Origin: Lachnoanaerobaculum umeaense
GTDB taxonomy: Bacteria; Bacillota; Clostridia; Lachnospirales; Lachnospiraceae
Reading direction: 5' to 3'
Length of the DNA stretch: 64,000 bases
Assembly: GCF_003589745.1 (NCBI RefSeq)
Contig: NZ_CP032364.1
Location: 744,001 to 808,000 of the forward strand
Shown: one piece after another, positions 8,890-16,993 of the stretch
How the letters are laid out: each line of letters opens with the position of its first letter
Numbering within the stretch: position 1 is the first letter of the stretch
Notes under the pieces: model-generated
What the model saw: only the letters and a program-made list of their open reading frames with translations
Told to the model about the DNA's origin: nothing
Databases searched by the model: none
Made by a program: the position numbers and the translations under genes

Positions 8890-9666
8890 GTGAATTTTAT
8901 AAATTATGAACAGGACGGAATGGTAGGTATCATTACAATTAACAGACCTGAGGCTTTGAATGCTTTGAATTCAGCTGTGTTGGATGAACTGAATGGTTGC
9001 TTGGATGGTATTGATACAAATGTTGTGAGAGCTATTGTTTTGACAGGTGCAGGAAATAAGTCATTTGTAGCAGGTGCCGATATTGGTGAGATGAGTAAGC
9101 TTAGTCCCGCAGAGGGTGAAGCTTTCGGAAAGAAGGGAAATGATGTATTCAGAAAGATTGAGACTTTCCCAATACCTGTTATAGCTGCCGTAAACGGATT
9201 TGCACTTGGGGGTGGATGCGAGATTGCAATGAGTTGTGATATTCGTATATGTTCCGATAATGCAATGTTTGGTCAGCCGGAGGTTGGACTTGGTATTACA
9301 CCGGGATTTGGTGGAACGCAGAGACTTGCAAGATTGGTTGGTGCCGGAATGGCAAAACAGCTGATTTATACAGCAAGAAACATAAAGGCAGATGAAGCAT
9401 TGAGAATCGGACTTGTTAATGCGGTATATCCACAAGAGGAGCTTTTGGGAGTCGCTAAGAAGATGGCCGGTAATATAGCACAGAATGCACCTATTGCAGT
9501 TCGTGCATGTAAGAAGGCTATTAATGATGGACTTGACGCAAAGATGGATGACGCTATAGTTATCGAAGAGAAACTGTTTGGTAGTTGTTTTGCAACACAT
9601 GACCAGGTAGAAGGTATGAGTGCTTTCCTTGAGAAGAGAAAAGAAAAGAATTTTACTAATTCATAG
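8890..9666 (+). CDS. crt: Crotonase / 3-hydroxybutyryl-CoA dehydratase (enoyl-CoA hydratase)
   Basis: Crt hydrates crotonyl-CoA to (S)-3-hydroxybutyryl-CoA or runs in reverse. The oxyanion-hole segment is FVAGADIGEM. The two catalytic glutamates lie in ALGGGCEIAMS and GQPEVGLGI, followed by TPGFGGTQRL. I chose the GTG that has AAGGGGG eight bases upstream, giving 258 residues, the usual Crt length; a GTG nine bases earlier sits on top of the Shine-Dalgarno. No thiolase or 3-hydroxybutyryl-CoA dehydrogenase is adjacent, unlike the classical butyrate operon. Its stereochemistry is opposite to that of the MaoC-type enzyme. Confidence 0.93.
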   Translation: MNFINYEQDGMVGIITINRPEALNALNSAVLDELNGCLDGIDTNVVRAIVLTGAGNKSFVAGADIGEMSKLSPAEGEAFGKKGNDVFRKIETFPIPVIAAVNGFALGGGCEIAMSCDIRICSDNAMFGQPEVGLGITPGFGGTQRLARLVGAGMAKQLIYTARNIKADEALRIGLVNAVYPQEELLGVAKKMAGNIAQNAPIAVRACKKAINDGLDAKMDDAIVIEEKLFGSCFATHDQVEGMSAFLEKRKEKNFTNS

Positions 9667-9756
9667 AATGCTGTTTGTGTTAATAGTGTTCAATTACAAT
9701 AAAGCATCTTCCATTTTAAATTGAGATGAGGGATGGAATATGCAAATATTGATAAT

Positions 9757-9850
9757 AAATGTAAAGGTTCGTTTTACATTTGTTTGTATATAGGTGAAAG
9801 AAAACTAAGAAAGGATAACGCAAACAAAGACTTTCACTATTTATGTTTGC
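9757..9850 (+). promoter_or_regulatory. Structured leader ahead of bcd with a hairpin and a possible pseudoknot
   Basis: A perfect 9-base inverted repeat (AAATGTAAA and TTTACATTT, 9757-9781) is followed by two interlocking complementary pairs. GTGAAAG at 9794 pairs with CTTTCAC at 9831, and GCAAACA at 9820 pairs with TGTTTGC at 9844. The order of the four arms is that of an H-type pseudoknot. A second TGTTTG at 9781 could compete for the GCAAACA arm. The bcd ribosome site follows 18 bases later. No known riboswitch class is recognised, and the folding is by eye only. Confidence 0.4.
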
Positions 9851-9880
9851 ACTTGGATTTATTCAAGTAGGGTATGATTC

Positions 9881-11035
9881 ATGGATTTTACTTTAGACAA
9901 GAAACATGAGATGGCAAGAGCCCTCTTTAGGGAGTTTGCCGAAAAGGAAGTAAAACCTCTTGCGGTAGAGGTAGATGAAACAGAAGTATTTCCAAGAGAA
10001 ACTGTAACTAAGCTTGCAAAGTACGGTTTTCTTGGTATTCCTGTAGCAAAGGAGTATGGAGGACAGGGAGCTGATCCATTAGCTTACATTATGTGCGTAG
10101 AAGAGCTGTCAAAGGTTTGTGCTACAACAGGTGTTATCGTTTCAGCACATACATCACTTTGTGCAGATCCTATTTTCATGTATGGAACACCTGAACAGAA
10201 GGAAAAATACCTTGTACCATTGGCAAATGGTGAGAAGCTTGGAGCTTTTGCACTTACAGAGCCTAACGCAGGTACAGATGCACAGGGTGCGGTTACAAAG
10301 GCTGTACTTGATGGTGATGAGTATGTACTTAATGGCTCAAAGATTTTTATCACAAATGGTAAAGAAGCAGATATCTATGTTGTAATAGCATGTACAGAGA
10401 TAAAGGTAGATGCAAAGGGAAGACAAAAGAAGATTTTCTCTGCATTTATAGTTGAGAAGGATACACCGGGATTCGGATTCGGAACAAAGGAAAAGAAGAT
10501 GGGTATCAGAGGTTCATCTACTTATGAGCTTATATTTACAGATTGCAGAGTTCCAAAGGAGAACATGCTCGGCCCTGCAGGTAAGGGATTCGGTATAGCA
10601 ATGCATACTCTTGATGGTGGTCGTATCGGTATTGCTGCACAGGCACTAGGTATAGCAGAGGGAGCACTTGAGAGAACAGTTGCATATGTAAAAGAGAGAA
10701 AGCAGTTTGGAAGATCTATCGGTGCATTCCAAAATACACAGTTTGAGTTAGCGAATATGGCAACCAAAGTAAAAGCGGCACAGATGCTTGTATATAGAGC
10801 AGCTATGGCTAAAGCAACCCAGAAGAATTATTCAGAGGAAGCAGCTATGGCTAAGTTGTTTGCGGCAGAAGTAGCTATGGAAGTTACTACAAAGGCAGTA
10901 CAGCTTCACGGTGGATATGGATATACAAGAGAATATGAGATTGAAAGAATGATGCGTGATGCTAAGATTACAGAAGTGTACGAGGGAACAAGCGAAGTAC
11001 AAAGAATGGTAATTTCAGGCGGATTGCTTAAATAA
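9881..11035 (+). CDS. bcd: Short-chain acyl-CoA (butyryl-CoA) dehydrogenase
   Basis: An FAD enzyme that with EtfAB reduces crotonyl-CoA to butyryl-CoA, probably by electron bifurcation with ferredoxin. Visible family blocks are FALTEPNAGTDA (FAD and substrate contacts), MGIRGSSTYEL, QFGRSIGAFQ and QLHGGYGYTREY. The catalytic Glu368 lies in VYEGTSEVQR. The 384-residue length is typical of short-chain members. It is followed directly by etfB and etfA, the usual Bcd-Etf arrangement of butyrate producers. Here it also serves as the next step after Kal in the lysine pathway encoded 38 kb downstream. Confidence 0.95.
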   Translation: MDFTLDKKHEMARALFREFAEKEVKPLAVEVDETEVFPRETVTKLAKYGFLGIPVAKEYGGQGADPLAYIMCVEELSKVCATTGVIVSAHTSLCADPIFMYGTPEQKEKYLVPLANGEKLGAFALTEPNAGTDAQGAVTKAVLDGDEYVLNGSKIFITNGKEADIYVVIACTEIKVDAKGRQKKIFSAFIVEKDTPGFGFGTKEKKMGIRGSSTYELIFTDCRVPKENMLGPAGKGFGIAMHTLDGGRIGIAAQALGIAEGALERTVAYVKERKQFGRSIGAFQNTQFELANMATKVKAAQMLVYRAAMAKATQKNYSEEAAMAKLFAAEVAMEVTTKAVQLHGGYGYTREYEIERMMRDAKITEVYEGTSEVQRMVISGGLLK

Positions 11036-11061
11036 TTGTGCTATTACGAATGGAGGATGTC

Positions 11062-11844
11062 ATGAAGATAGTTGTTTGTATTAAACAAGTGCCTGATACA
11101 AAGGGCGGAGTTGTTTTCAACCCTGACGGCACATTAAATAGAGGAGCTATGCTTACAATTATGAACCCGGATGATAAGGCGGGTCTTGAGGCAGCTCTTA
11201 GACTTAAAGATAAATATGGTGCAGAAGTTACAGTTGTTACTATGGGACTTCCAAAGGCTGATGAAGTACTTAGAGAAGCGTTGGCAATGGGAGCAGACAA
11301 TGCTGTACTTATAACAGACAGAGTACTTGGTGGAGCAGATACATGGGCTACATCACAGACTATAGCAGGAGCGCTTAGAAAATTAGAGTATGATCTTATT
11401 ATAACAGGTCGTCAGGCTATAGATGGAGATACAGCACAAGTAGGTCCACAGATATCAGAGCATTTAGATATACCTGTTATCAGCTATGCACAGAAGATAG
11501 AGATAGATGGCGACAGTGTAGTGGTAGAGCGTCAGTTTGATGACAGATATCATGTATTGAAAGCAAAGATGCCGGTACTTGTTACAGCATTATCAGAGCT
11601 GAATGAGCCAAGATATATGACTCCTGGCGGTATTTTTGATGCATATGACAAAGAAGTTACTGTACTTTCAAGAGCAGACCTTATAGATGTAGATGATTCC
11701 AATATAGGACTTAAGGGATCACCAACTCAGATAGCAAAGGCATCTGACAAGGTAAGAAAGGGTGCAGGAGAGCAGGTAAACCTTGGTGCATCAGAATCTG
11801 TTGATTACATCATAGGCAAATTAAAAGAAACACATATCATCTAA
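11062..11844 (+). CDS. etfB: Electron transfer flavoprotein beta subunit
   Basis: EtfB carries part of the bifurcating flavin site of the Bcd-Etf complex. The N-terminus MKIVVCIKQVPDT, the NPDDKAGLEAAL block and the ITGRQAIDGDTAQVGP signature are characteristic. I took the ATG preceded by TGGAGG, giving 260 residues; an earlier in-frame start would add eight unconserved residues. The gene lies 26 bases after bcd. Confidence 0.95.
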   Translation: MKIVVCIKQVPDTKGGVVFNPDGTLNRGAMLTIMNPDDKAGLEAALRLKDKYGAEVTVVTMGLPKADEVLREALAMGADNAVLITDRVLGGADTWATSQTIAGALRKLEYDLIITGRQAIDGDTAQVGPQISEHLDIPVISYAQKIEIDGDSVVVERQFDDRYHVLKAKMPVLVTALSELNEPRYMTPGGIFDAYDKEVTVLSRADLIDVDDSNIGLKGSPTQIAKASDKVRKGAGEQVNLGASESVDYIIGKLKETHII

Positions 11845-11857
11845 AAAGGAGTCGTTT

Positions 11858-12910
11858 ATGAGACAAAATACAGAAGAATACAGGGGAGTGTTTACATTTG
11901 CCCAGCAGGTAGACGGCAAATTGAGCAGTATTTCTCTTGAGCTTATAGGAAAAGGTAAGGATTTAGCTGCTGACCTTAATACAGAAGTAACAGCAGTACT
12001 ACTGGGATCTGATGTAAAAGGTCTGGTAGATGAGCTTGCAGAGCATGGTGCAGATAAAGTAATAGTAGTGGATGATGCTAAATTAAAAGAGTATCGTACA
12101 GAGCCATATACACAGGCATTATCAGCAGTTATAAATGAGTTTAAGCCTGAGATATTCATTATTGGAGCTACAGCAATAGGAAGAGATTTGGGACCTAGAG
12201 TATCAGCAAGAGTTGGAACAGGACTTACAGCAGACTGTACACAGCTTGATATAGGAGATTATCCATTAGTAGCAGTTGCAGGAAGAGAGCAGAAGCATAA
12301 TCAGCTTCTTATGACAAGACCGGCATTTGGTGGAAACACAATAGCTACTATTGCATGCCCTGAGAACAGACCACAGATGGCAACAGTTCGTCCGGGTGTT
12401 ATGCAAAAGAAGGAAAGAGTGGCAGGAGCAAAGGCAGAGGTAATAGACTTTGATGCTAAGCTGGAAGAGAACAGCAAGTATGTTGAGATCTTAGAGATAG
12501 TAAAGAATGCAAAGACAACAGAAGATATCATGGCTGCAAAGATTTTGGTATCAGGAGGTAGAGGAGTAGGTTCAGCAGAGAACTTTAAGATACTTAAGGA
12601 TTTGGCTGATGCACTCAATGCAACTGTAAGCTGTTCAAGAGCGGTAGTAGATGCAGGTTGGATGCCAAAGGATATGCAGGTAGGACAGACAGGAAAGACG
12701 GTTCGTCCACATTTATATTTTGCAATAGGTATTTCAGGTGCAATACAGCATTTGGCAGGTATGGAAGAAGGTGATATCATTATCGCTATCAATAAAGATG
12801 AGACAGCACCTATCTTCAGTGTTGCTGACTATGGTATCGTAGGTGATTTGAACAAGATAGTTCCTGCACTTACAGAGAAAATTAAAGCTGAATTAGCTAA
12901 GGAAAATTAA
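11858..12910 (+). CDS. etfA: Electron transfer flavoprotein alpha subunit
   Basis: EtfA binds the mobile FAD that shuttles electrons to Bcd. The C-terminal FAD-binding block is intact: SGGRGVGSAENF, VDAGWMPKDMQVGQTGKTV, FAIGISGAIQHLAGM and IIAINKDETAPIF. The N-terminal domain (residues 1-200) is of the bifurcating EtfA type in length, and the protein has no ferredoxin insertion. It is 13 bases from etfB, with an AAAGGAG site. A strong terminator follows, ending the bcd-etfBA unit. Confidence 0.95.
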   Translation: MRQNTEEYRGVFTFAQQVDGKLSSISLELIGKGKDLAADLNTEVTAVLLGSDVKGLVDELAEHGADKVIVVDDAKLKEYRTEPYTQALSAVINEFKPEIFIIGATAIGRDLGPRVSARVGTGLTADCTQLDIGDYPLVAVAGREQKHNQLLMTRPAFGGNTIATIACPENRPQMATVRPGVMQKKERVAGAKAEVIDFDAKLEENSKYVEILEIVKNAKTTEDIMAAKILVSGGRGVGSAENFKILKDLADALNATVSCSRAVVDAGWMPKDMQVGQTGKTVRPHLYFAIGISGAIQHLAGMEEGDIIIAINKDETAPIFSVADYGIVGDLNKIVPALTEKIKAELAKEN

Positions 12911-12957
12911 TATAGATTATCTTTTATAGTATATAATTAATTTTAGTTAGTTATTTT

Positions 12958-12988
12958 GGGTGGGTTGATTATTCAGCCCACCTTTTTG
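12958..12988 (+). terminator. Rho-independent terminator after etfA
   Basis: GGTGGGTTGA pairs with TCAGCCCACC around a TTAT loop, followed by five T. It is closely similar to the terminator after the glycosidase-like gene at 14.6 kb. Confidence 0.9.
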
Positions 12989-13011
12989 TTGCAATATTTA
13001 TTAAAAAATAC

Positions 13012-13040
13012 TTGCAAATGTCCTACTCTTATGCTAATAT
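13012..13040 (+). promoter_or_regulatory. Promoter of tRNA-Leu
   Basis: TTGCAA (13012-13017), a 17-base spacer and TAATAT (13035-13040), ending 13 bases before the tRNA. The ACTTGCAA context is the same as in the S10 operon promoter. Confidence 0.7.
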
Positions 13041-13053
13041 TGTCAAGTGATGA

Positions 13054-13136
13054 GCCGGTGTGGCGGAATGGCAGACGCGACAGACTCAAAATCTGTTATT
13101 CGAAAGGGTGTGCGAGTTCGAGTCTCGCCACCGGCA
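13054..13136 (+). tRNA. tRNA-Leu (anticodon CAA)
   Basis: The acceptor arms GCCGGTG and CACCGGC pair fully, with discriminator A. The anticodon arm is ACAGA-CTCAAAA-TCTGT, giving anticodon CAA for UUG codons. A long variable arm of class II type follows, and the T arm GCGAG-TTCGAGT-CTCGC is intact. The 3' CCA is not encoded (GTAA follows), so it must be added by CCA transferase. Confidence 0.95.
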
Positions 13137-13302
13137 GTAAGCTGTGTGAAGTTTTCATGCAGCTTTTTTGTTTGTAAGATGACTTTAAGGAAAAGAATAT
13201 TGGTTTTTTGTGAAAGCTATAGTATGATAGTGAGTAATTTTAAAAAACGAGAATTAAGGTGAAGAGACTTATTCTTTGACAAATAAAAAGGAGAGTGTAG
13301 GA

Positions 13303-14583
13303 ATGAATATTAAAACAATAAGCTTTTTTGGTCGTATTGGCAGAATATTTGCTATCATTTTGGTGATGAGTACTTTGATAGCAACACAGGTATATGCATC
13401 GGTTACCCCTATTAAGAGAAGGGAAAATGTTCAAGCTGCTACTGTACCCATTGTACAACCAAAGGAGCTGAGGGGAGTGTGGTTTTCGTATATTGACTGG
13501 AGTGAAATGCCATCTGATGTGGAAGCTTTCAAACAGCGTGCAGATCAGGTGATGTCTGATATTAAAAATCGTGGTATGAATGCTATATTTTGTCATGTAC
13601 ACAGCCATTCAGATAGTTATGGTTTGAAATTAAAGGCATTTCCTTTGTCAAAGTATATGGTTACAAAGAATTCGTCTTCTACATTTGATCCTCTAGAGTA
13701 TATGTTAGAAAGTGCCCATAAAAATGGACTTGCCTTCCATGCATGGGTAAATCCTTACAGGGTGACAAATTCAATGGTTCAGTGGGGAGAGGTGCCGGAA
13801 AGTTCTATTGTAAAGCAGTGGGCGTCAAATCCTGACAAGCAAAGAAATGTACTCTTGCATAATGGAAGTTATTATTTAAATCCTTCGAGTGAAGAGGTTC
13901 GTAATTATTTAGTAAATTCAATACGTGAGATATGTGAAAATTATGCTGTAGATGGTATTCAGTTTGATGATTATTTTTATCCTTCATTAAATAACAATGA
14001 TCCGGCAAAAAGCTTTGATAAGCCGGAATATGATGCATCAGGTAGCAATCTTGGTATTACACAGTGGAGAAGAAATAATGTTTCAATGTTGGTAAAAGAT
14101 GTATACAAGACAGTTCATCAGGTGCGTCCTCAGGCTGTATTTGGAGTCAGTCCGGTAGCTCTTTTATCATCGCTTAGAAGTAATGATTCATACTTTGTAG
14201 ATATTGATACATGGATGGTTTCAAATGAATATATTGACTATATAATGCCACAGCTCTACCATGGTTTTGAGGCAAAAAATAAAAAAGGTGAGTCTGCTCC
14301 ACATGCGTATGAGAATTGTTTGAATAGTTGGGTTGAACTTAAAAGAAAGAGTAATAGTAGTGTAAAGTTATGTATAGGTCTTGGGCTGTATAGAACCGGA
14401 AAGAATATAAAGGATGGGAATGAAGTCTCAGAATGGCTAAGATACAATGATATTTTATTAAGACAGGTAAAGTCTGCTAGAGAGAGTGGAGCTGTTGACG
14501 GATATGGAATATTTGCATATCAAAACTTTAGAGAGGCACCTGCAGCCATTGAGTTGGATAATTTACAGACTGTATTTAATTAA
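13303..14583 (+). CDS. Secreted glycoside-hydrolase-like protein (GHL10/DUF187 family)
   Basis: A 426-residue exported protein. Residues 1-32 form a signal peptide (FAIILVMSTLIATQVYA, cleavage probably after VYA). The remainder is the GHL10 barrel, with the ELRGVWFSYIDWS start, the AFHAWVNPYR strand, the DGIQFDDYFYP segment carrying likely catalytic acidic residues, and the IDYIMPQLYHGF strand. The family is thought to cleave or bind cell-wall or exopolysaccharide glycans; the substrate is not known. The ATG used has AAAAGGAGAG about nine bases upstream; a TTG 27 bases earlier is less likely. A terminator follows. Confidence 0.88.
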   Translation: MNIKTISFFGRIGRIFAIILVMSTLIATQVYASVTPIKRRENVQAATVPIVQPKELRGVWFSYIDWSEMPSDVEAFKQRADQVMSDIKNRGMNAIFCHVHSHSDSYGLKLKAFPLSKYMVTKNSSSTFDPLEYMLESAHKNGLAFHAWVNPYRVTNSMVQWGEVPESSIVKQWASNPDKQRNVLLHNGSYYLNPSSEEVRNYLVNSIREICENYAVDGIQFDDYFYPSLNNNDPAKSFDKPEYDASGSNLGITQWRRNNVSMLVKDVYKTVHQVRPQAVFGVSPVALLSSLRSNDSYFVDIDTWMVSNEYIDYIMPQLYHGFEAKNKKGESAPHAYENCLNSWVELKRKSNSSVKLCIGLGLYRTGKNIKDGNEVSEWLRYNDILLRQVKSARESGAVDGYGIFAYQNFREAPAAIELDNLQTVFN

Positions 14584-14592
14584 ATATATTTT

Positions 14593-14621
14593 AGGTGGAT
14601 TGATTATCAGTCCGCCTTTTT
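14593..14621 (+). terminator. Rho-independent terminator after the glycosidase-like gene
   Basis: AGGTGGATTGA pairs with TCAGTCCGCCT (two G-U pairs), followed by a T run. The loop and inner stem match the etfA terminator. Confidence 0.88.
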
Positions 14622-14697
14622 CATTGTTATGGAAAAGTATATATTTTTGTGCTAGAATACATCAAAGAATTTTATAAGGTTTTATAAAGGTGGTAAT

Positions 14698-15873
14698 ATG
14701 GACTATAGTAAAGAAGCACTAAAATTGCATGAGGCAAATGGAGGTAAGGTTGCCGTTGTAAGTAAGATAAAAATAAATACTAGAGATGATTTGAGTACCG
14801 CATACACTCCCGGAGTAGCTGAACCTTGTAGGGAGATTGCAAAAGATCCTAAAAATGTTTGGAAATATACGGCCAAGAAGAATTTGGTAGCAGTGATTTC
14901 TGACGGAACAGCAGTTCTTGGTCTGGGTGATATCGGACCTAAGGCAGCTATGCCTGTAATGGAGGGAAAGGCTATACTGTTTAAAGAGTTTGGCGATGTA
15001 GATGCATTTCCTATATGCCTTGATACAAAGGATGCAGAGGGGATAATAAAAACTGTAAAGAATATTGCACCATGCTTTGGTGGAATAAACTTAGAGGATA
15101 TTGCATCACCAAAATGCTTTGAAATAGAAGAAAGACTCGAGAAAGAGCTTGAGATACCTGTATTTCATGATGATCAGCATGGTACTGCAATAGTAGTTAC
15201 GGCGGCTCTCATTAATGCTCTAAAACTTGTAAAAAAGGAAATGGCTGATATAAAGGTAGTTTTAAATGGACCGGGAAGTGCCGGTACAGCTATTATAAAG
15301 ATGCTTTTAGAGTCTGGAGTAAAGAATATAATAGCATGTGATGAATTTGGTGTTTTATATAAGGATAGAGTAGAAGGTATCAAGGATCATAAAAAATGGC
15401 TATGTACAGTTACAAACCTTGAGGATATGAGAGGCGAATTGGCAGATGCACTGGTAGAAGCGGATGTATTTATAGGAGTTTCTGTGGCAAATATTCTTAC
15501 AAAGGATATGATAAAAACAATGGCTAAGGATCCTATAGTATTTGCTATGGCAAATCCAAATCCGGAGATTTCATATGATGAGGCTATAAAAGCAGGCGTA
15601 GCTGTAATGGGCACGGGAAGAAGTGATAGACCGAATCAGATAAATAATGTACTTGCTTTTCCCGGAATATTTAGAGGTGCCCTTAATGCAAGTGCAAGAG
15701 ATATAAATTATACTATGAAAAAAGCTGCGGCAAAAGCTATTGCAGATTATATAAGACCTGAGGATCTGAGTGCCGAAAATATTATACCTTCCGCACTTGA
15801 TAAGTTGGTAGCAGAAACAGTGGCCAAAGCGGTGGAAAAAGCAGCTATAGAAAGTGGCAGTGTTAGGAAGTAA
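14698..15873 (+). CDS. NAD(P)-dependent malic enzyme (oxaloacetate-decarboxylating malate dehydrogenase)
   Basis: It decarboxylates malate to pyruvate. The short bacterial form (391 residues) is seen, without the C-terminal phosphotransacetylase-like domain of MaeB. Motifs are YTPGVAEPCREI, SDGTAVLGLGDIGPKAAMP, the metal ligand region HDDQHGTAIVV, the Rossmann GPGSAGTAI and FAMANPNPEI. An AAGGTGG site lies upstream of the ATG. The ECF S-component gene begins four bases after its stop, so the two share a transcript. The cofactor is not decidable from sequence. Confidence 0.93.
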   Translation: MDYSKEALKLHEANGGKVAVVSKIKINTRDDLSTAYTPGVAEPCREIAKDPKNVWKYTAKKNLVAVISDGTAVLGLGDIGPKAAMPVMEGKAILFKEFGDVDAFPICLDTKDAEGIIKTVKNIAPCFGGINLEDIASPKCFEIEERLEKELEIPVFHDDQHGTAIVVTAALINALKLVKKEMADIKVVLNGPGSAGTAIIKMLLESGVKNIIACDEFGVLYKDRVEGIKDHKKWLCTVTNLEDMRGELADALVEADVFIGVSVANILTKDMIKTMAKDPIVFAMANPNPEISYDEAIKAGVAVMGTGRSDRPNQINNVLAFPGIFRGALNASARDINYTMKKAAAKAIADYIRPEDLSAENIIPSALDKLVAETVAKAVEKAAIESGSVRK

Positions 15874-15876
15874 ATT

Positions 15877-16425
15877 ATGGTAAGTATTAAAGATATTTTT
15901 TTGTTCTCGTATAGAGAGTTAAAGAAGGTAAGGACAATTACAACAGTTGCAATGTTCGTTGCAATTTCTATTATATTAGGAGCTTTTACAGTCCCTATAG
16001 GCAATTTTTTGAAGATTGGTTTTTCTTCATTGACGACTGTAAGTATAGGATATTTATTTGGACCTATAGTTGGAAGCATATTTGGTGCAATTACTGATAT
16101 TGTAAAGTATATGATGAAACCTACAGGGCCTTTCTTTCCCGGTTTTACATTTAACGCTATTATCGCAGGTATTATGTATGGAAGTATTTTATATAAGAAG
16201 CCTGTCTCAATAAAGAGAATTTTAGCAGCTGAAATTTTGGTAAGCTTATTATGTAATATATTGCTTGGTACACTTTGGCTAAATATACTATATGGAAAAG
16301 CTTTCCTTGCTATTTTGCCGATGAGAGCTGTTAAAAATATAATTTTACTTCCTATAAACAGTTTTATGGCATTTGTTATATTAAAGTTTATGGAACAACA
16401 TAATTTAAGAAAAAACTTTGATTAG
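15877..16425 (+). CDS. folT: ECF transporter S component, folate type
   Basis: A 182-residue membrane protein with about six helices, typical of the substrate-binding subunit of energy-coupling-factor vitamin transporters. The AMFVAISIILGAFTVPIG start, the FGPIVGSIFGAITDIVKYM segment and the LGTLWLNILYGKAF segment resemble FolT folate-binding members. No EcfA or EcfT genes are adjacent, as is usual for group II S components that share a common energising module. The ligand assignment rests on family resemblance. It is probably co-transcribed with the malic enzyme gene. Confidence 0.72.
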   Translation: MVSIKDIFLFSYRELKKVRTITTVAMFVAISIILGAFTVPIGNFLKIGFSSLTTVSIGYLFGPIVGSIFGAITDIVKYMMKPTGPFFPGFTFNAIIAGIMYGSILYKKPVSIKRILAAEILVSLLCNILLGTLWLNILYGKAFLAILPMRAVKNIILLPINSFMAFVILKFMEQHNLRKNFD

Positions 16426-16444
16426 TATAATAAAATATAGTAGA

Positions 16445-16760
16445 TAAAAACCGATTTTAAGTACTTGTTTACAGTTCAGGTAGCTCCTTTAGAGCTTTTG
16501 TTTTACAATCCTAATCGAAACTCTTTCTTAAAACTTCGCAGGATTTTACGCAGTCTGCAAAAACTCGTTTGTTCGCTTGGGGAGCAGCGAACTGCACTCA
16601 AACAAGTCACAAGCTGCTTAATCTGAGTCTCGTTTTCACGAAAGAGTTAAACGCTACAAGGATTGTAAAATTAAAAGTCTCAAGATATATGGTACCTGAA
16701 CTGTAACAGTACTTGAAAAAACATGAGATAATATAAAAAAGTACTTGCAATCGGTTTTTA
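16445..16760 (+). mobile_element. MITE-like inverted-repeat element between folT and the S10 promoter
   Basis: The outer inverted repeats begin AAAACCGATT on the left and end AATCGGTTTT on the right, and both are flanked by TA. Further inward, complementary blocks continue. AAGTACTTGTTTACAGTTC-type sequence at 16459 faces its complement at 16691-16714, TTTTACAATCCT at 16501 faces 16659-16670, and AACTCTTTC at 16519 faces 16640-16648. The whole 312 bp could fold into one long imperfect hairpin. It has no coding frame. The TA flanks would fit insertion by an IS630/Tc1-type transposase, which is inference. Its right end contains the -35 box of the next promoter. Confidence 0.5.
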
Positions 16761-16773
16761 GATGTGCTATCCT
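16745..16773 (+). promoter_or_regulatory. Promoter of the S10 ribosomal protein operon
   Basis: TTGCAA (16745-16750), a 17-base spacer and TATCCT (16768-16773). The AAGTACTTGCAA context resembles the tRNA-Leu promoter. The -35 box overlaps the right end of the inverted-repeat element. Confidence 0.6.
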
Positions 16774-16779
16774 AGTATG

Positions 16780-16993
16780 GCTGTGACATTGATAGCTATG
16801 AAACATAGGTTGCCGTTTAACGGGTTTTATGTGGAGCGAAGGTCATGTTGCAAAAACTGGCGACAAGTCACTGTACAAACAGCATCTCATATTGAGTAAT
16901 TCCGTGGGTTTATATTTATGATACGCACGGAAGAGTGTACAGTCACCGCTTGTCAATTTCTTTTATAAGATTGAAAAGGAGGCGGCTTTTTTT
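16780..16993 (+). promoter_or_regulatory. Structured 5' leader of the S10 operon
   Basis: About 210 bases of untranslated leader. A long stem joins GACAAG and TCACTGTACA (from 16861) to TGTACAGTCACC and GCTTGTC (up to 16957). Inside it lies TTCCGTG paired with CACGGAA. An earlier hairpin, CCGTTTAACGG, lies near 16834. A pyrimidine-rich tract follows the large stem. The architecture fits an autoregulatory ribosomal-protein leader, but the ligand protein cannot be named from sequence. Confidence 0.5.

Noticed and set aside
9061..9600. A 179-codon open frame on the - strand opposite crotonase
   Set aside because: It lies wholly within crt, has cysteine- and serine-rich low-complexity translation and no ribosome site; it is a shadow of the real gene.
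12301..12792. A 163-codon - strand frame within etfA
   Set aside because: Antisense shadow of a conserved flavoprotein gene, with no start context.
13054..13177. Short coding frames overlapping the tRNA-Leu gene
   Set aside because: They read through an intact tRNA and have no ribosome sites.
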